64,000 bases of DNA from Sipunculus nudus (Eukaryota > Annelida > Sipuncula > Golfingiida > Sipunculidae): positions 39,496,019 to 39,560,018 of the forward strand of contig CM049306.1 of assembly GCA_026874595.1 (NCBI GenBank). Direction: 5' to 3'. The position numbers and the translations under genes were made by a program. Shown in pieces: positions 1 through 12,828 of the stretch; position 1 is the stretch's first letter; every line of letters starts with the position of its first letter. Below the pieces are notes generated by a model, which saw only the letters and a list, made by a program, of their open reading frames with translations, made no database searches and was not told where the DNA came from.

Positions 1-1886
1 GACAGTGAGCCAAGCTACAAGAAATGGTTGCCTTCCATGCGACACTCCATGCCCATGCTGCCCCCTACCAGTCCGGCTATCAGCAACCATGATGGGGATA
101 TCAACCATCAAGAACGACAAGAATCTGCATGTTCCCAGGATGCACCTCACCTAGACAGTGAATGGGATTTTGTCCTCGCCAAGAAAGCAAAACCATTGAA
201 ACAAAACAAATCCAAGTACCTGTTCTTAACAGAAGAGGACGCTACCTGTCCAGGCGAGTTTTCTCAACGCAGAAAGGAAATGCTGGAAGCCAAAACCATT
301 CCTCAAGCATACACTGCAGCTGGTCCAGCAGTCAAATCACAGTCTGCGATGGCGCTGTACAGTGACAGTAGATCAACCAGGGACAGTCTTGATTCCAGTA
401 AGTGGTAATTTCTTTAGAGAGGTTTGTTCTTTTTGTTGGAAGAAACCATCTTCAGTGTTCATGTGTGTTATTTAAAAAATAAAACAGAGGTTCTGTCTAT
501 GGGCTCCTTCTCAGGGTGTTCAAGTTTGACACTTTCCAACCGGGATATGTGTCCCAGTTCTTACTCTGGGCCAGCCAACCTTTGTGTAAGCACACTGGAA
601 TACCACTGATTCCGCCTGGACTGATCAGTTTTGCTAATCACACCACATGTCATCTCCATTCCTCTTGTGACCTGACTACCCATACCCTGAAAGAAAGGCT
701 TGGCTCTCTGAAAATATCTCATATATTCAAGACTTTGGGTGAAAAACATGCTGATAGATCCCTACCTGCATTTCACAGTAAATCAGCATAGAAGTCAGAC
801 ATTCTGACTACGGATGCACTTTGATTGTTCTCCAGGGAGTTTGATATGTCTGAGTAGTTACGTTATTAAACTGATCGGTTTGCAAATGTTGAAAAATGGC
901 AGTGGTTTCTGTTAATTTCAACCGAACAGTTTGAGATTATAGACCCATGTACTCTAGACATGTGTATCCTGGCATAAATAAGTTTATTTATTGATTTACA
1001 GTAGCTTGAGTTCACAGAGTGGCAGAGAACCAACATTATTATCACCCCAAACCCTATAGTTAAATTTTGGTCAAGTTTTATCATTGTGTTATATTCATAC
1101 ACATATATAGCCTTTAGTTATCCTTATTTAAGTCAAATTCACCTGCTTTGTGGAAACATTTTCTAAACAAACCAACCACTACATGTGCATAAGTTAGCAA
1201 TAATAGAATAGTAAAGGCACCTGTTTGGTGTTATTGGTGATCTAAGTAGGTAATTGATGACACTGTTTGTGCTCCTAAATGCATTATGTAGTATGGTGCC
1301 ATTTCAGTAGGCAAATGACAGTATCAAATCCCCTGACTTTGAAAGTCTACTGTACATTTCAGTGGAAAATATTGGTGCTTAACATTTAAAGAAACAACAA
1401 TTTCCAAGTTTAAAATATTCACACTCATGTACCTTATAATTTGGCAAATACCTCGTTTATTTCTCAGACAGGGCTGTCTTTTGTCAGATTTCAGAATTGT
1501 GAATTGTAACAAGATGTAATTGGTAAACAAAATCATGTGTCTTAATCAAATGACCATCTGCAATAAACAAGTGTTTTCCTGAGGCTGAGAGGATGGTTGG
1601 GTTGCTCAAAGCAGGGACCACTGTATATGATATATCTGTCAAAACTCATGAACTGACACATTGGAAGACTACCATATTTTTTAATTATTTTATTTGTTGG
1701 TTCTCTCTTTCAGGTCAGAACTCGCTTCTTCGATCACAGAGTGTGAACAATCACCGCTACAACCAAAGATTCTGGGAACCTCTGAGCATGACAGCACTGG
1801 AGGAATACAAAACAAACCGTGAAACTGTTGGCAGTGGGGAATTTCTTCAAGGCCGAACCAAAATGTGGCCTGTGGCCTCCATGTGA
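1..1886 (+). CDS. 3' end of an unrecognised gene (last two coding exons)
   Basis: I do not recognise this protein. The frame is open from base 1, so the gene continues upstream. Visible coding exons are 1-397 and 1714-1886. The first ends at a good donor (CCA/GTAAGT at 398) in phase 1. The second begins after a pyrimidine tract ending in CAG at 1711-1713 and restores the frame, giving ...DSLDSS then QNSLLRSQS. The visible C-terminus is about 189 residues: hydrophilic, rich in Ser, Gln, Lys and Met, with no transmembrane segment or known catalytic motif. It ends with a compact conserved-looking segment that includes RFWEPLSMTALEEYKTNRE and terminates VASM. A continuation past 397 would stop within the intron (SKW then TAA), so intron retention gives a truncated form. 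Gene reality is well supported by the matching splice phase; function is unknown. Confidence 0.7.
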
Positions 1887-2078
1887 AAGACAACAGTGAC
1901 CATCGAACAGATATGACTTCTGTCAGTTTTTGTTATGTTTATGATAACTTATATCTGTGACATATATAGCTTTACTTTGGATATTTGTTGTGTGTTAATA
2001 TTGCTTTTGTATATCATATATAATAACATCATATATAACTGCTACTACTACTACAGAACTTGCACATTTGCAAACAAA

Positions 2079-2139
2079 AATAAACAAAGCACAATGTGGA
2101 CATTCCTATTACCTCATTTCAAGCACAAGAAATAATAAA
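2079..2139 (+). terminator. Polyadenylation signals for the upstream gene
   Basis: Two canonical AATAAA hexamers lie at 2079-2084 and 2134-2139, 193 and 248 bases after the TGA stop at 1886. This is a plausible 3'-UTR length. No other gene competes for them on this strand. The cleavage site itself cannot be seen. Confidence 0.5.
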
Positions 2140-2407
2140 GTATTCTTTCATACTGTGTAAGATGTGCAGGTCATATTATATATACTGATACAGCTCAGTG
2201 GAAGATTCTTGCCTGTAAATATAAAAGCAATGACAAATGCTTTTATGTATAGAACTTATCACATCAGTGCTTGAGTTGGTTGTAATACATGCTGTTTTCT
2301 GGAAGTATCAGTATCAGTGTGGTTTTTCTTGCATACACTTCTTTTTCAAGTGATTAGATCTAGTGGTAGTGTAAAACAGTTGTGTGTAAAGCAGCTTATT
2401 GCAGAAT

Positions 2408-2940
2408 TTCACTCCAGAGTACGCACACAGCCAGGTCACTCTGGAGTGTGCACACAGGCAGGTCACTCAGGAGTGTGCACACAGGCAGGTCACTCTAGAG
2501 TGTGCACACAGCCAGGTCATTCAGGAGTGTGCACCCAGGCAGGTCACTCTAGAGTATGCACATAGCCAGGTCACTCTGGAGTGTGCACACAGGCAGGTCA
2601 TTAAGGAGTGTGCACACAGGCAGGTCATTAAGGAGTGTGCACACAGGCAGGTCACTCTGGAGTGTGCACACAGGCAGGTCACTCTGGAGAGTGCATGCAG
2701 CAAAGTCACTCTGGAGTTTTCACACAGGCATGTCACTCTGGAGTGTGCACACAGGCAAGTCACTCTGGAGAATGCACACAGGCAAATCACTCTGGAGTAT
2801 GTACATAGGCAGGTCACTCCAGAGTATGCACACAGCCAGGTCACTCTGGTGTTTTCACACAGGCATGTCACACTGAAGTGTGCACACAGGCAGGTCACTC
2901 TCGAGTGTGCAAACAGGCAGGTAACTCTGGAATCTGTGTC
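2408..2940. repeat. 27-bp minisatellite, about 20 copies
   Basis: Tandem units of about 27 bp, core CACACAGGCAGGTCACTCT followed by GGAGTGTG, run through the whole interval with point variation. Because 27 is a multiple of three and the unit has no stop in several frames, both strands stay open for 100-180 codons (for example a 9-residue repeat of the VTLECAHRQ type on +). No splice-linked gene or conserved domain supports translation, so I treat it as non-coding. Confidence 0.9.
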
Positions 2941-3219
2941 ATAGGCCAACCATAGGAATTGTCGTTAATTGTCCACCTTTTGCAATTTTATTATTTGTGA
3001 TTACAATGCTTTCACTCATGTTTCGAATTTCTCTCAACACCATATATGTCGTTATTAAATACTTTTAGCCAGCATTGGTATAACTGCATACACTAGGTAA
3101 ATGTTATTCCCTGTACATAGAAGTTTAATTGTGTATCACTAACCGTTGACAAAAAGTGATCTTAGCATTGAGAAGTGAATGCTTTGAATCTGTAACCTTT
3201 CAGTTTATCCCAGATCTAG

Positions 3220-3622
3220 ATGGAACAGCAATAGTAATTAAGGACTGATCCCAGTAGGGATCCAGTCAGACCAGCAATAGAAATGGAAAACTGATCCTGG
3301 GAGATAATGGTTGGACTGGTGATTGAAATAAGAACTGATCCCAGGAGGGTGTCTAGTTGATTCAGCAGTAGAAATTCAGAATAGATTCTCAGAGGGATCT
3401 AGTGCATTGAGCAACAGGATTCAAGAAAGTGTCCCAGGATAGATCCAGTTGGAACAGTAATGGAAAATTTAATAGTTGATCCCAGGACAGATTCTGTTGG
3501 ATCAGCAATTAAGATTAATAACTGATCCCTTCACATATTTAGTTGGATCAGCAATTAAAATTAAGAACTGATCCCTGGATATGTTCATTTGGATCAGCAA
3601 TTAAAATTAACAACTGATCCCA
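3220..3622. repeat. Degenerate ~57-60 bp tandem repeat
   Basis: Six to seven diverged units share GGATCAGCAATTAAAATTAA followed by AACTGATCCC and a variable ~25 bp linker. The last three units (3480-3622) are the best preserved. No coding potential is seen. Confidence 0.75.
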
Positions 3623-6380
3623 GAAGGAGTGAATGTGTAGAAGTGATGATGAAGAGCTTGATGTGTAACCAATTGATCAAGAATCAGTATTCTATACAGA
3701 TGTAATCTACATAAGATGATATACATGCTTCCAGATTGAAAGCTTATACATGTATGTGCCAAAGAGTTTTCACTATTTTTGTACTAATGAGAATATCAGA
3801 TACATTATATAATCTACATTGAATACATAGATTGGACACTAGTATTGGTAGACTGCTTTTTACATATAACTTTTTGTAAGTTATATTTTGTACTCTAATA
3901 GTCGTGAGCATGTGATAAAAAAAGTACCACTTGCCTGCAGCTTTGTTATATACATTATATTATTAGTCTTGTGATTGGTTGTGGTACAAACACAAGGCTA
4001 AGGCTTTGTATTTTATCTTCTTGCATATATTTAAGCACATTTTAACAGCTGATTTTTATGGGAATAATAATGTATTAACATTTTTACATTGTGAATATGC
4101 TTATAAGTATCGTGTTTTTTCAGCAAGCTTATTAATGCCAAAGTTTATTCTGTATAGTAATATTTTTATCTAGATCGATAGATAGAGCAATTTTAATATC
4201 TGAGAGTTTAAGCTTTTTTTTATATATTTGCATCAACATTTAGTTTTAGAGAGCTTTGCAATGTTCATATGCAGTTTGTCCCTTTGTACTTTTAGTATAT
4301 TTATGGTAATAATCAGTACTCCGTCCAGAATGAAGCAGTACATACCTCTATAACACATGCAGTCCCATCTTAACCACACTACTGACCACAGCACGTCTTT
4401 CATTGCCACCCTGTGAAAATCATCCAAGATCCTGCACAAATTATAAGGAAAGATTCCCTTGTCTGTGTTGTGCAAAGTTTTAAATAAATGATCCCTTTTC
4501 ATTCTTAGTTCTCAAAGTTTTCAGTGAATGATCCCACTCAAATATGTTAAATCTCTGATATAAAAATATTCATGTGTTATTTTCCATGACTTACTTTGTA
4601 ATACTCAAGGTGTATTGCCTTCAGAGCAAGGGACTCATGAAAGTTTTATCTGATTGATAGTATTAAATTGTCTGTCTTTTTTCATTTTGCTTAAATTTAT
4701 TTGATATCATATCTAAATCCTGTCTTTTTTTTATTATTTTGGATCTATTAGAAAAGATAAGAATTAATTTTGTTGTTTCCTAATAAATTTGTCTGAGACT
4801 CTGGATGATTCTGTGCATTCTATGCTCTTGCCATTTTGAAAGTCATGCATAATATTTGTAAATCCAATTATGCAAGCCATGTGATACTCTGGTACAAGAC
4901 CTGTGCAATCGCAAAGTGATGTTGGTAACCGTGGACCAAAACGGTATACAATTCCTGGATTGAGGATTTCTTATGCATTATTTAGAATAGTAAATAGAGT
5001 ATTTTTCATACAACTAGGAACTAATCTATTAAATTATCCAATCTACACAGCTAGCCTTAGAGGACATGCCAGCCATGCTTTATACTGTATAAATAATCTT
5101 CCAGATGTAATATTTTAGATAGCTACATGTGCTTCTAAAGGAAGTTCATTGCATGAATGTAACATAACTGTAGTCTTTTAAAATTTCATTTTCAGGTAAC
5201 AAGACTCATGTTACTGCCAAAGTTTGTTGTTGAAATAACAGGGGTAGGAAAATTTAAAAATTGACCTGTTATCATAGATTAATGGCTATTCTATTAGAAG
5301 AAAAACAAAATGTGAGAATATGAAATACAATTGTCAGATGATTATTTCAGTGATTCTGTCTGAATAAGGGATTTAATATTATGATTGATCCTGTTTACAT
5401 AAGACATTGATTTTTGCAGTAATTAGCAGCATAATGATTAATTCTAAAATCTTGTTGTAAGTTATACACAGCATAATGATAACTGCAGTGATGATTTTTT
5501 CAATCTTATAATTATATCATCTTCTCTACAAATATTGATTATAATTAAATTTAATACTTAGATCAGTTAATTTCAAACAGGTATATCAGTAAAATAATGC
5601 ATAATTGTGTAATATTACTACATACCAGAAATAAAATATTCTTTCAGAATTATAATAATGAATTCTCCAGCATGGAGAACAGGACTCAATTGTCACCAGA
5701 TTCAACATAGCTGATTAGAGAAACTGTTGCCATGACCCTGCAAACCTTCACCAAAGAGCTACTATTTTGGTATCTAAACTTGAGCAGTATGTATCAATTA
5801 TCTCAAATCCCCTCCCAACCATTATCTCACATCCCCTCCAACCCCTATAACTTTCTGGAACCCCCCCCCCCCTTTTTTCTCCCCCCCCCCCAAAAAAAAA
5901 CTTATTTGCGTGGATACATGCAACAAAGTGACTGAATCAGCAAAGTATTGACATTTGTATGCAACACAAACCTGCTGGTCCTTCAGCATGCCCACCTCGT
6001 CTCACCCACACGTCCATGTAGACAACTGCTGCTCTTCTCCGACTGCTTCTACTCATATTGACATATCATTTTCTACACTGGACCAGACATGGGACAGCAG
6101 AGACACTGATAGCTGGTGCTAGAGGTGTATAAAATATGTATCATGCAGTCTGTGTGTGCGTCTTGTGTATGTTTTTGTGAGTGTTTTCACCCTGGCCACT
6201 GGTGGAGTCTGGGTCAGTCCAGCCAGTAAGTCAGGATTATTACATATTAATGTCTGGCTGGGTCAATCTGTATGTGATAGTATATGTCATGAACTCTTAA
6301 CTTAAGGTAACTGATGGGTATGAGGAGTAGTTTAGGGAAGACATGTTTTTGGCAGACTGCAGATGAGCAAAGTTTTTTTC
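3623..6380. other. Gene-free stretch
   Basis: AT-rich sequence with no exon-like frame, splice-linked ORF or RNA gene that I can support. It contains a poly-C / poly-T / poly-C / poly-A tract at about 5861-5899. Confidence 0.5.
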
Positions 6381-6384
6381 AGGC

Positions 6385-6680
6385 TAGATTTTAACACAGC
6401 TGCCAGGCTGGAGTTAAACACAGCTGCAAGGCTAGAGTTAAAACAGCTGCCTAGCTGGAGTTAAAGACAGCTACCCATCTAGAGTGAAAACATGATTTGA
6501 ACACAGCTGCAAGGCTAGAGTTGAAACAGTTCTCTGGCTAGAGTTTAAGAGAGCTGCCAGGCTTTAGTTAAACACAGCTGCCAATCTTGAGTTGAACACA
6601 GCTGCCAGGCTTGAGTTGAACTCAGCTGCCAGGTAAGAGTTAAAACAGTTTTCAGGCTAGAGTAAAATACAGCTTGCCCC
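6385..6680. repeat. ~24-bp minisatellite
   Basis: About 12 diverged units of the type CAGCTGCCAGGCTGGAGTTA plus AACA occur, with spacings of about 23-27 bp. The CAGCTG core is an E-box in each good unit. No coding evidence. Confidence 0.75.
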
Positions 6681-7139
6681 TTGAATTTTAATGAAGTTGT
6701 GTAAGATGGCTTGCCAAGATTGAATTCTTGATACTGTAAGACCCGAGTACAATTGTTTGCCACCATATGAGTTGACAGCAGGCAATTAGTAATATAATAG
6801 TGAAGTGTACGCTAATGGTAACATGAGATCTCTTCTGTTTATGTAAACATGTGGTAGCCACATGAAATGTGATAGTTGGCTGTTCAGGTATAGCTGGTCA
6901 TTAATGGTTCTGACACAGTTACAGATTACAGTGTGAGAATGACTTGTTACATTGTTTGTAATGGCTGGATGCCCCAGACTTTATCAGTGCCATTTTGAAT
7001 TCATTTGTGGTTTATATCTGAGCACTTATGTTCTTTTGTGTATTTATATGTGAGCTTATTGTTTGTATTATGATGATGCATATATAATAAAACGTAATTT
7101 GCACAACTTGTAGTTTGTTGTTTGAGAGAACTGAGGGCA

Positions 7140-7720
7140 TCCCATACATTGGCGTAGTAAGCTGATTTTTATAGGAATTGATGCTCCACTCGGCAAACGT
7201 AACAACACATGCAATCCCTTTGTCACCTTTTCTTCCCAGAACTGTTTAGTGTTGAAGTCGATCATGACATCTGAAGGTGTATCATTCTTGGAAATCTGCC
7301 AAACATTGCCATATTAAATTTTGATCCCTGGCCTCAAAATAAGTATTACAATATAACACTTGATTCAGATGATGATACTCTGGTTTTCTTTATGTTCGCT
7401 AGGGTTTAACATTTGTGATGTTAGTGAAAGGAAAATTAAGAATAATAAACTTTTGTAAATAAGATGCTGTGCCCACATTGGTTGACAATAGGCCAATTTT
7501 TCCAGGACTTTATGATTCACTCTCACAAAAACACATGATGGCCCCAGTAGTCTTTTAAATTCTCCCCAGAACTGTTTTGTCTCAAACTCATGACAGCTTA
7601 AGATATATCATTCTGTGAAATCTGCCAGAGTACCAAAAATTGCCACTGGACACATTTTAAGTTTTGATTTGACTGCCACAAAATAACTTTGACAATATAT
7701 CACTGGTCTAGCTGATATTT
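7140..7720. repeat. Two diverged copies of a ~400-bp unit
   Basis: The segment around 7220-7370 (CCCAGAACTGTTT, ATCATTCT, GAAATCTGCCA, CAAAATAA) recurs in the same order around 7560-7700 with substitutions and small indels. This indicates an old tandem duplication or two copies of one interspersed repeat. No ORF spans it. Confidence 0.55.
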
Positions 7721-10700
7721 GTTAAAGCTCAGTCTTTCAAAAATGGCATGAGAAATGTACACCAGATCCTTTTTATGCAATTGTATTTTGTATCAAGGTT
7801 CCTATCAATAACTGCCCAACTTCTTGTGTTACCACCATCACTTGCCAGGAATTTCCACAAAACTTGATAACTATTAACAGATTGGTGATCTTACCAGAGT
7901 TTGATTCTAGGCAAAATCCACGCATATTTCATTAAGTCAGGTCATCAGACTTAGTGGCACCATAGTTACAAACAATTTGGATTTTTTTATATTCACTTTA
8001 AATCTTAACCAATAGAGTTTCTCACCGGAATTCAATTCATGGCAAAATCTGCACATACTTAATGAGGTCAGAGGTCACAAGGCATATGACAGGCATATTA
8101 TACATGCTCATTTTTATTATCACATCATATATAAATCAACTGATCGATTCACTATTTGTTGGCAAAAGCTGTCCCATTCAATATTAACAAAGATAAAAGC
8201 AATGATAAAGAGGATAAAAGCCCCAAAATCATGATAATTACTTTCGCCCAACAACTGCAATAGTTTTCGTGCAAAATGTCCACAAGACATAGACCTTTGT
8301 GAAGTACATTATCCATCTCTTCTAAAAAGAATTTGGGATACTGAAATTCAATTCAACTGACCTTATTTTCAAATACAAATAAGCTTATATATTATACAGT
8401 TTTAATGTGGTAATATTGCTTGGTATTAAAAAAGGAAGAATTTATGCATGCATTATCTTTCTTTACAGAAAAGTCTGATCTTATAATGTTCGTAAAATCT
8501 GAGTCTGATCATGAATGATGGCTACAAAGCTATGTTTTCAACATTCATTCAGGTGAAACAGACCTGTTTAAACTTTAAGTCCATAACAGAGAATTAACCC
8601 CCCCCCCCCCCCCGACTTGTCCCCTGTAGGATCAGGAGGCTTACAGGGGTGGATGAGTTTATTTCTATATTCATATTTGGGTAATAAAATTGTGAGTAGA
8701 CCTACTCAGGTCCAGCGATGGCTTGCAGATTGCCTTCTAGTACAGCTAGTCAAGATTTGTCACTGGTAAAAAAATGTCCTATTATCCTTTAGTGAATGTA
8801 GGTATCACCTCTGGGTTTTTTTCAAGAATTTTATAATAGAATAGTATGACATTTAAAATTTGATTTTGGTTCAGTAATAATTTCCTTTAATAAACATGAT
8901 ATATACTTAATTATATGATTGGTGGGCATATAGTTACTAAATTCTCTTTGAAAAAGTGAGGGTGTGGCTTTTGTGGCTTTAATAATTAAGGTTGTGTGTG
9001 TGGGGGGGGGGGGGGGGCTTTTTACTGGTTATTTTTTAGGCTTCTAACAGTGGGGGAGGATACTACATACTAAGAAAAATTGTCTGTTATTCAAGGAAAT
9101 AAGACAGTTACTGAATTCAAAATGGAAATTTCTCTTAGAACTAATTCAATAATGTATTTAAACACAAGGATATTCCTAGAAATAAGGATACCAAAACCAT
9201 AAGGATATTCCTAGAAATAAGCAAACAGGATTTCTATGCTTTGTGTAGCCTGTCTTGTAGGCAGGCTTTTGTTTTTAAATATGTTTATTTTTTTTAGTAA
9301 AAGTGATCAGATACAAATTTAGGGCAATTAGTGCCAAAGAATGATTGATACAGCTATTGATATCCTAAATACAGTGGCTTCTTTGATAAAAGAGAAGGAT
9401 GCCAAAAATGCAGGGATTGATGTTTCTACAGATAAAAATGTTAATAAGGCCTAGCAAAAAAAAATTATCATTTTAAAGATTTCCCACTCCCATTTTTCAT
9501 GAATCTATTTTATTTCTGCAAATGAAGTCCAGGTCCTTGATAATGTTGCTTATTTGTGCTTTGGCACAGATCCTTTACAAGAGTTCATCAAGGTATGAAA
9601 AATGGAAAAAATTTTGTGTTGATCATATGCATCATATAAAGAATGGCAGAAAATGTGTGCATTTTCTCAGCAAACTGGCAAAATTCCATGTATCAAACGT
9701 GTCTTGAATAGTAAAGAAAAAACTCTTTTTTTTCCCCCACAGTGTCTATCATACGTGTCTTGAATAGTAAAGAAAAAAAAATTTTTTTGTTCCCAGTGTC
9801 TATAGAAAAATAGTTTTTTTTGTGTGGCCTAATTATAAATAATTGCAATTACAGGGCTACAAAGTCAAAAATGGGGTTTGTCACTCCAAAGAAATGAAGT
9901 AACACTACCTGCCTTGAACAGTCCTAAAAATACCAAACTTACAGGGAAATTTGATATCAAGAGTTCAACCAGAAACCCAAATAAATGAACTTATTTTTTC
10001 TAGCTAAGAACAGCTGATATCCCATATTTATCATTCCATTTCATTTATAAATTATTTTTTTTATACTTTTCATTTCCTGGAGAACAAGTTTACGTACCAC
10101 AACTCTCTGTTCCTCTTTAAACTTTTAGGCTATTTGTGTCATCAATTACTTTGAGAATCCATTCTTTAAGAGAAGGAACAATTAATCTTGTGATGTGCTT
10201 CTACCAGCTGAGGACTCCAGACAGACAGACACCTGTGTGACCAAAAGAAATTCTTGAAAACCATGTTGTTTATTGTGATAATTTGAACAAAAGTAAGGTT
10301 AACATTACAGCAACACCAGACACTTGTCTGGGGAGCTGTTTTCCTGGAAGCAGTAGTTTAAACTGGTTCCCAGCAGGTGATTTTACAACAGCAGTGGATC
10401 ATGCTAATCAGTAACTGAGGTTTTCTGGAGAGACATTCTAAATCCAGGCAAAGCACAGCTGGACTGTCAGCTCTGACCAGACAATAGATGATAATTTCAG
10501 ACACAGAAGGGGTTTGTGGGATAGTTTTGAAAGGTCATCATGCTTTTTTATAGTCTGCAAATACATGCTATTGAAGATGCTAAAAATGACCTTTTGTGTG
10601 AGTTACAGTTATATTTTAATATAACAGTTGTATATAAAATGCATAATAGTTTTACAAGATCTAATTATAAGACTGCAGCTTGTAAAATTTCAACTGAACA

Positions 10701-11340
10701 ATAAATATAAATAAACGTGGCATGTGTGTTATTTCCAACACATTTGATTGAACTGTTTTAAAAATTCCATTAATATTATTGAATTAATATTTATTTTTAA
10801 AAATTTCATAAATAGAAAATTTATATAATGAACAGCATGTGTTAATGGGTCAAGTGAAAGGTTTCAATATAAAGTTTCTAAGTGTGCTACTATCATGTTT
10901 TACATATTTATGTTATGTCGGAAGAAACTGGGTGCTAGAATACATAAATGATATACATTTATACTAACAAAACTTCTTTAGAATAAGTAATTTAGAATGA
11001 CCCGTGTTTGAATATTTATTCTTTGGATATTTTTAATATTAATAAAAAATAATATCCTACCAAATTTGGATATTTTAGTCTTTATCCTTATAAAACATAA
11101 GGTGTTTAGTTTGTATTTATTATTTTTATTTCTGTGCCTATTTTGTTCATATAAATACAACTTAAATAAATCTGAGCTATAAACACTATTTTAATCTTCA
11201 GTTAATGAGATATAGTACTTAAAAATTAAATACGTTTTGAATGAGAAAGTTACAAATGCTTTACATTACAGGAATATTTTTTTCAAAACATATTTGCAAT
11301 TATAGAATAATAAATACATGAAGATCTACAAAGTTCATTT
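7721..11340. other. Gene-free stretch with small duplications and homopolymer runs
   Basis: There is no supported gene. Poly-C lies at about 8600-8614 and poly-G at about 9002-9017. A short direct duplication (AAGGATATTCCTAGAAATAA) occurs at about 9167 and 9201. A ~58-bp tandem duplication (CGTGTCTTGAATAGTAAAGA) lies within 9686-9803. Confidence 0.5.
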
Positions 11341-11379
11341 ATGAACAGTCTCTAAAGAAACGCTATTAATTTATCTGGC

Positions 11380-11502
11380 GACGAAGTTCTCCGGTAGCTT
11401 AATTTATATGCGACACATGGGTGCTCGAGACTGAAATATTTGTTTACGGTAGCAACAACATGTCTGCTGAAAGGAGGAACAGCTGAGCTCAAACATGTCC
11501 AG
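11380..11502 (+). promoter_or_regulatory. Candidate promoter and non-coding first exon of the EF-hand gene
   Basis: CpG dinucleotides cluster here in otherwise CpG-poor sequence. GTTTAC-GGT-AGCAAC (11442-11456) resembles an RFX X-box, with one complete half-site (AGCAAC) and one mismatch in the other. A potential donor (TCCAG/GTTTGT) follows at 11502/11503 and could splice to the acceptor before 12829. This is inference from motif and context; no transcript evidence is available. Confidence 0.25.
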
Positions 11503-12828
11503 GTTTGTGGTCACTGGTGATCTGAACAGGGCTTAATTGTTCCAGATGTCAGCGCTTCATTAAGACATTATCGTATACTTACCCAGGATGAGATAATTAA
11601 ACGGAGACCTGTTGTTGTTCAAAGGTCTGCCTGGTTGAAGTCTGTGTGAATTTGCGATCTTTCTTAAGTTTGTTTGTGATGTATCGTCTGCAGAATGGTC
11701 TGTACTACTGATGCAACAGACATTGAAACCTATTATCCTGAGTATTATTGTAATGTTGAAATGAACTTAACTAACTAAACTTATTGTAAACCATTATAAA
11801 AATAATATTTGTCTATTTGGCTCGTGAATATAACATTGAATCGGTATTTGGTTGCTGGTACTGATACATGGTAGGTTTGATGCAACCCCCTCCCCCCCCC
11901 CCCCCTTTAAAAGTTTTATGGGTGAAAATAACATGTTGTCATGGCACATGTTCCAAGATCCATGTTCACTTGTTGTCTTCACGCTAATTGTTTGCTGAAA
12001 AGGTTTTTTACAAATAATTTTTAGCCCTATATCAATATATAGATACTCCACCAAAATTTGTTATGCAACACAACATGAACTTTTGAAAAATCAGAAATAC
12101 TTATGACAATCGAAGGTCAGTGACCTAACTCTTTCCAACACAGCCTCACAGTTCCATCTTGAAGAGCTTATATAAATTGTTTGATAAAGTTATATTGGAT
12201 AGTGACTTCCCATCAACCGGGTCATCAAATTTGGTCAACCCCTCTCACACAATAAATATGTTGCTAAAAGTGTAAACTGATTTGTCCAACTAATTTGGAT
12301 TTGTTTTCTCACATTGTTTTAGACTTTTGATGTAAAATAAGAGAACTGTAAGTCAGTTTTATACTCAGCAAATTACATTTAAAAAAAACTTTTGTGCTAG
12401 ATATTGTTACATTTGCATACTTGTATGAAATATTTAGAAAAAAAACACCCCCAAAAACAAACAAATGAACATTGGTACCCAGTTCAGAATTCAGTATAAA
12501 CCTGCAATGACCACAGTCAGCTGTTTTATATATTGTTAAATTTGTTATACAAGTATGTATAATTAGAGTTGAATCAATCATCCATCAAAATATCTTCCTG
12601 ATGATTATTGAGTGATGTCAGAAAACTGACATTAGTCACGTGTGTGAACATATTGTGATACATATTTATAGACATTTAATCCTTGGTGTAGTGCATAGGT
12701 TTTGGAAAGGTGAATTGGACCAAGTGAGTTTGATATGTTTTCTTGAATTTAAAACATGGATTGAATTATGGGTAAGTGATTAAATATATGAAAATTTTAA
12801 TTATGCTTTGACCTCTATTTCATTTCAG

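Noticed and set aside
2399-2949. 181- and 142-codon frames on opposite strands
   Set aside because: Products of a stop-free 27-bp tandem unit; both strands and two plus-strand frames are open.
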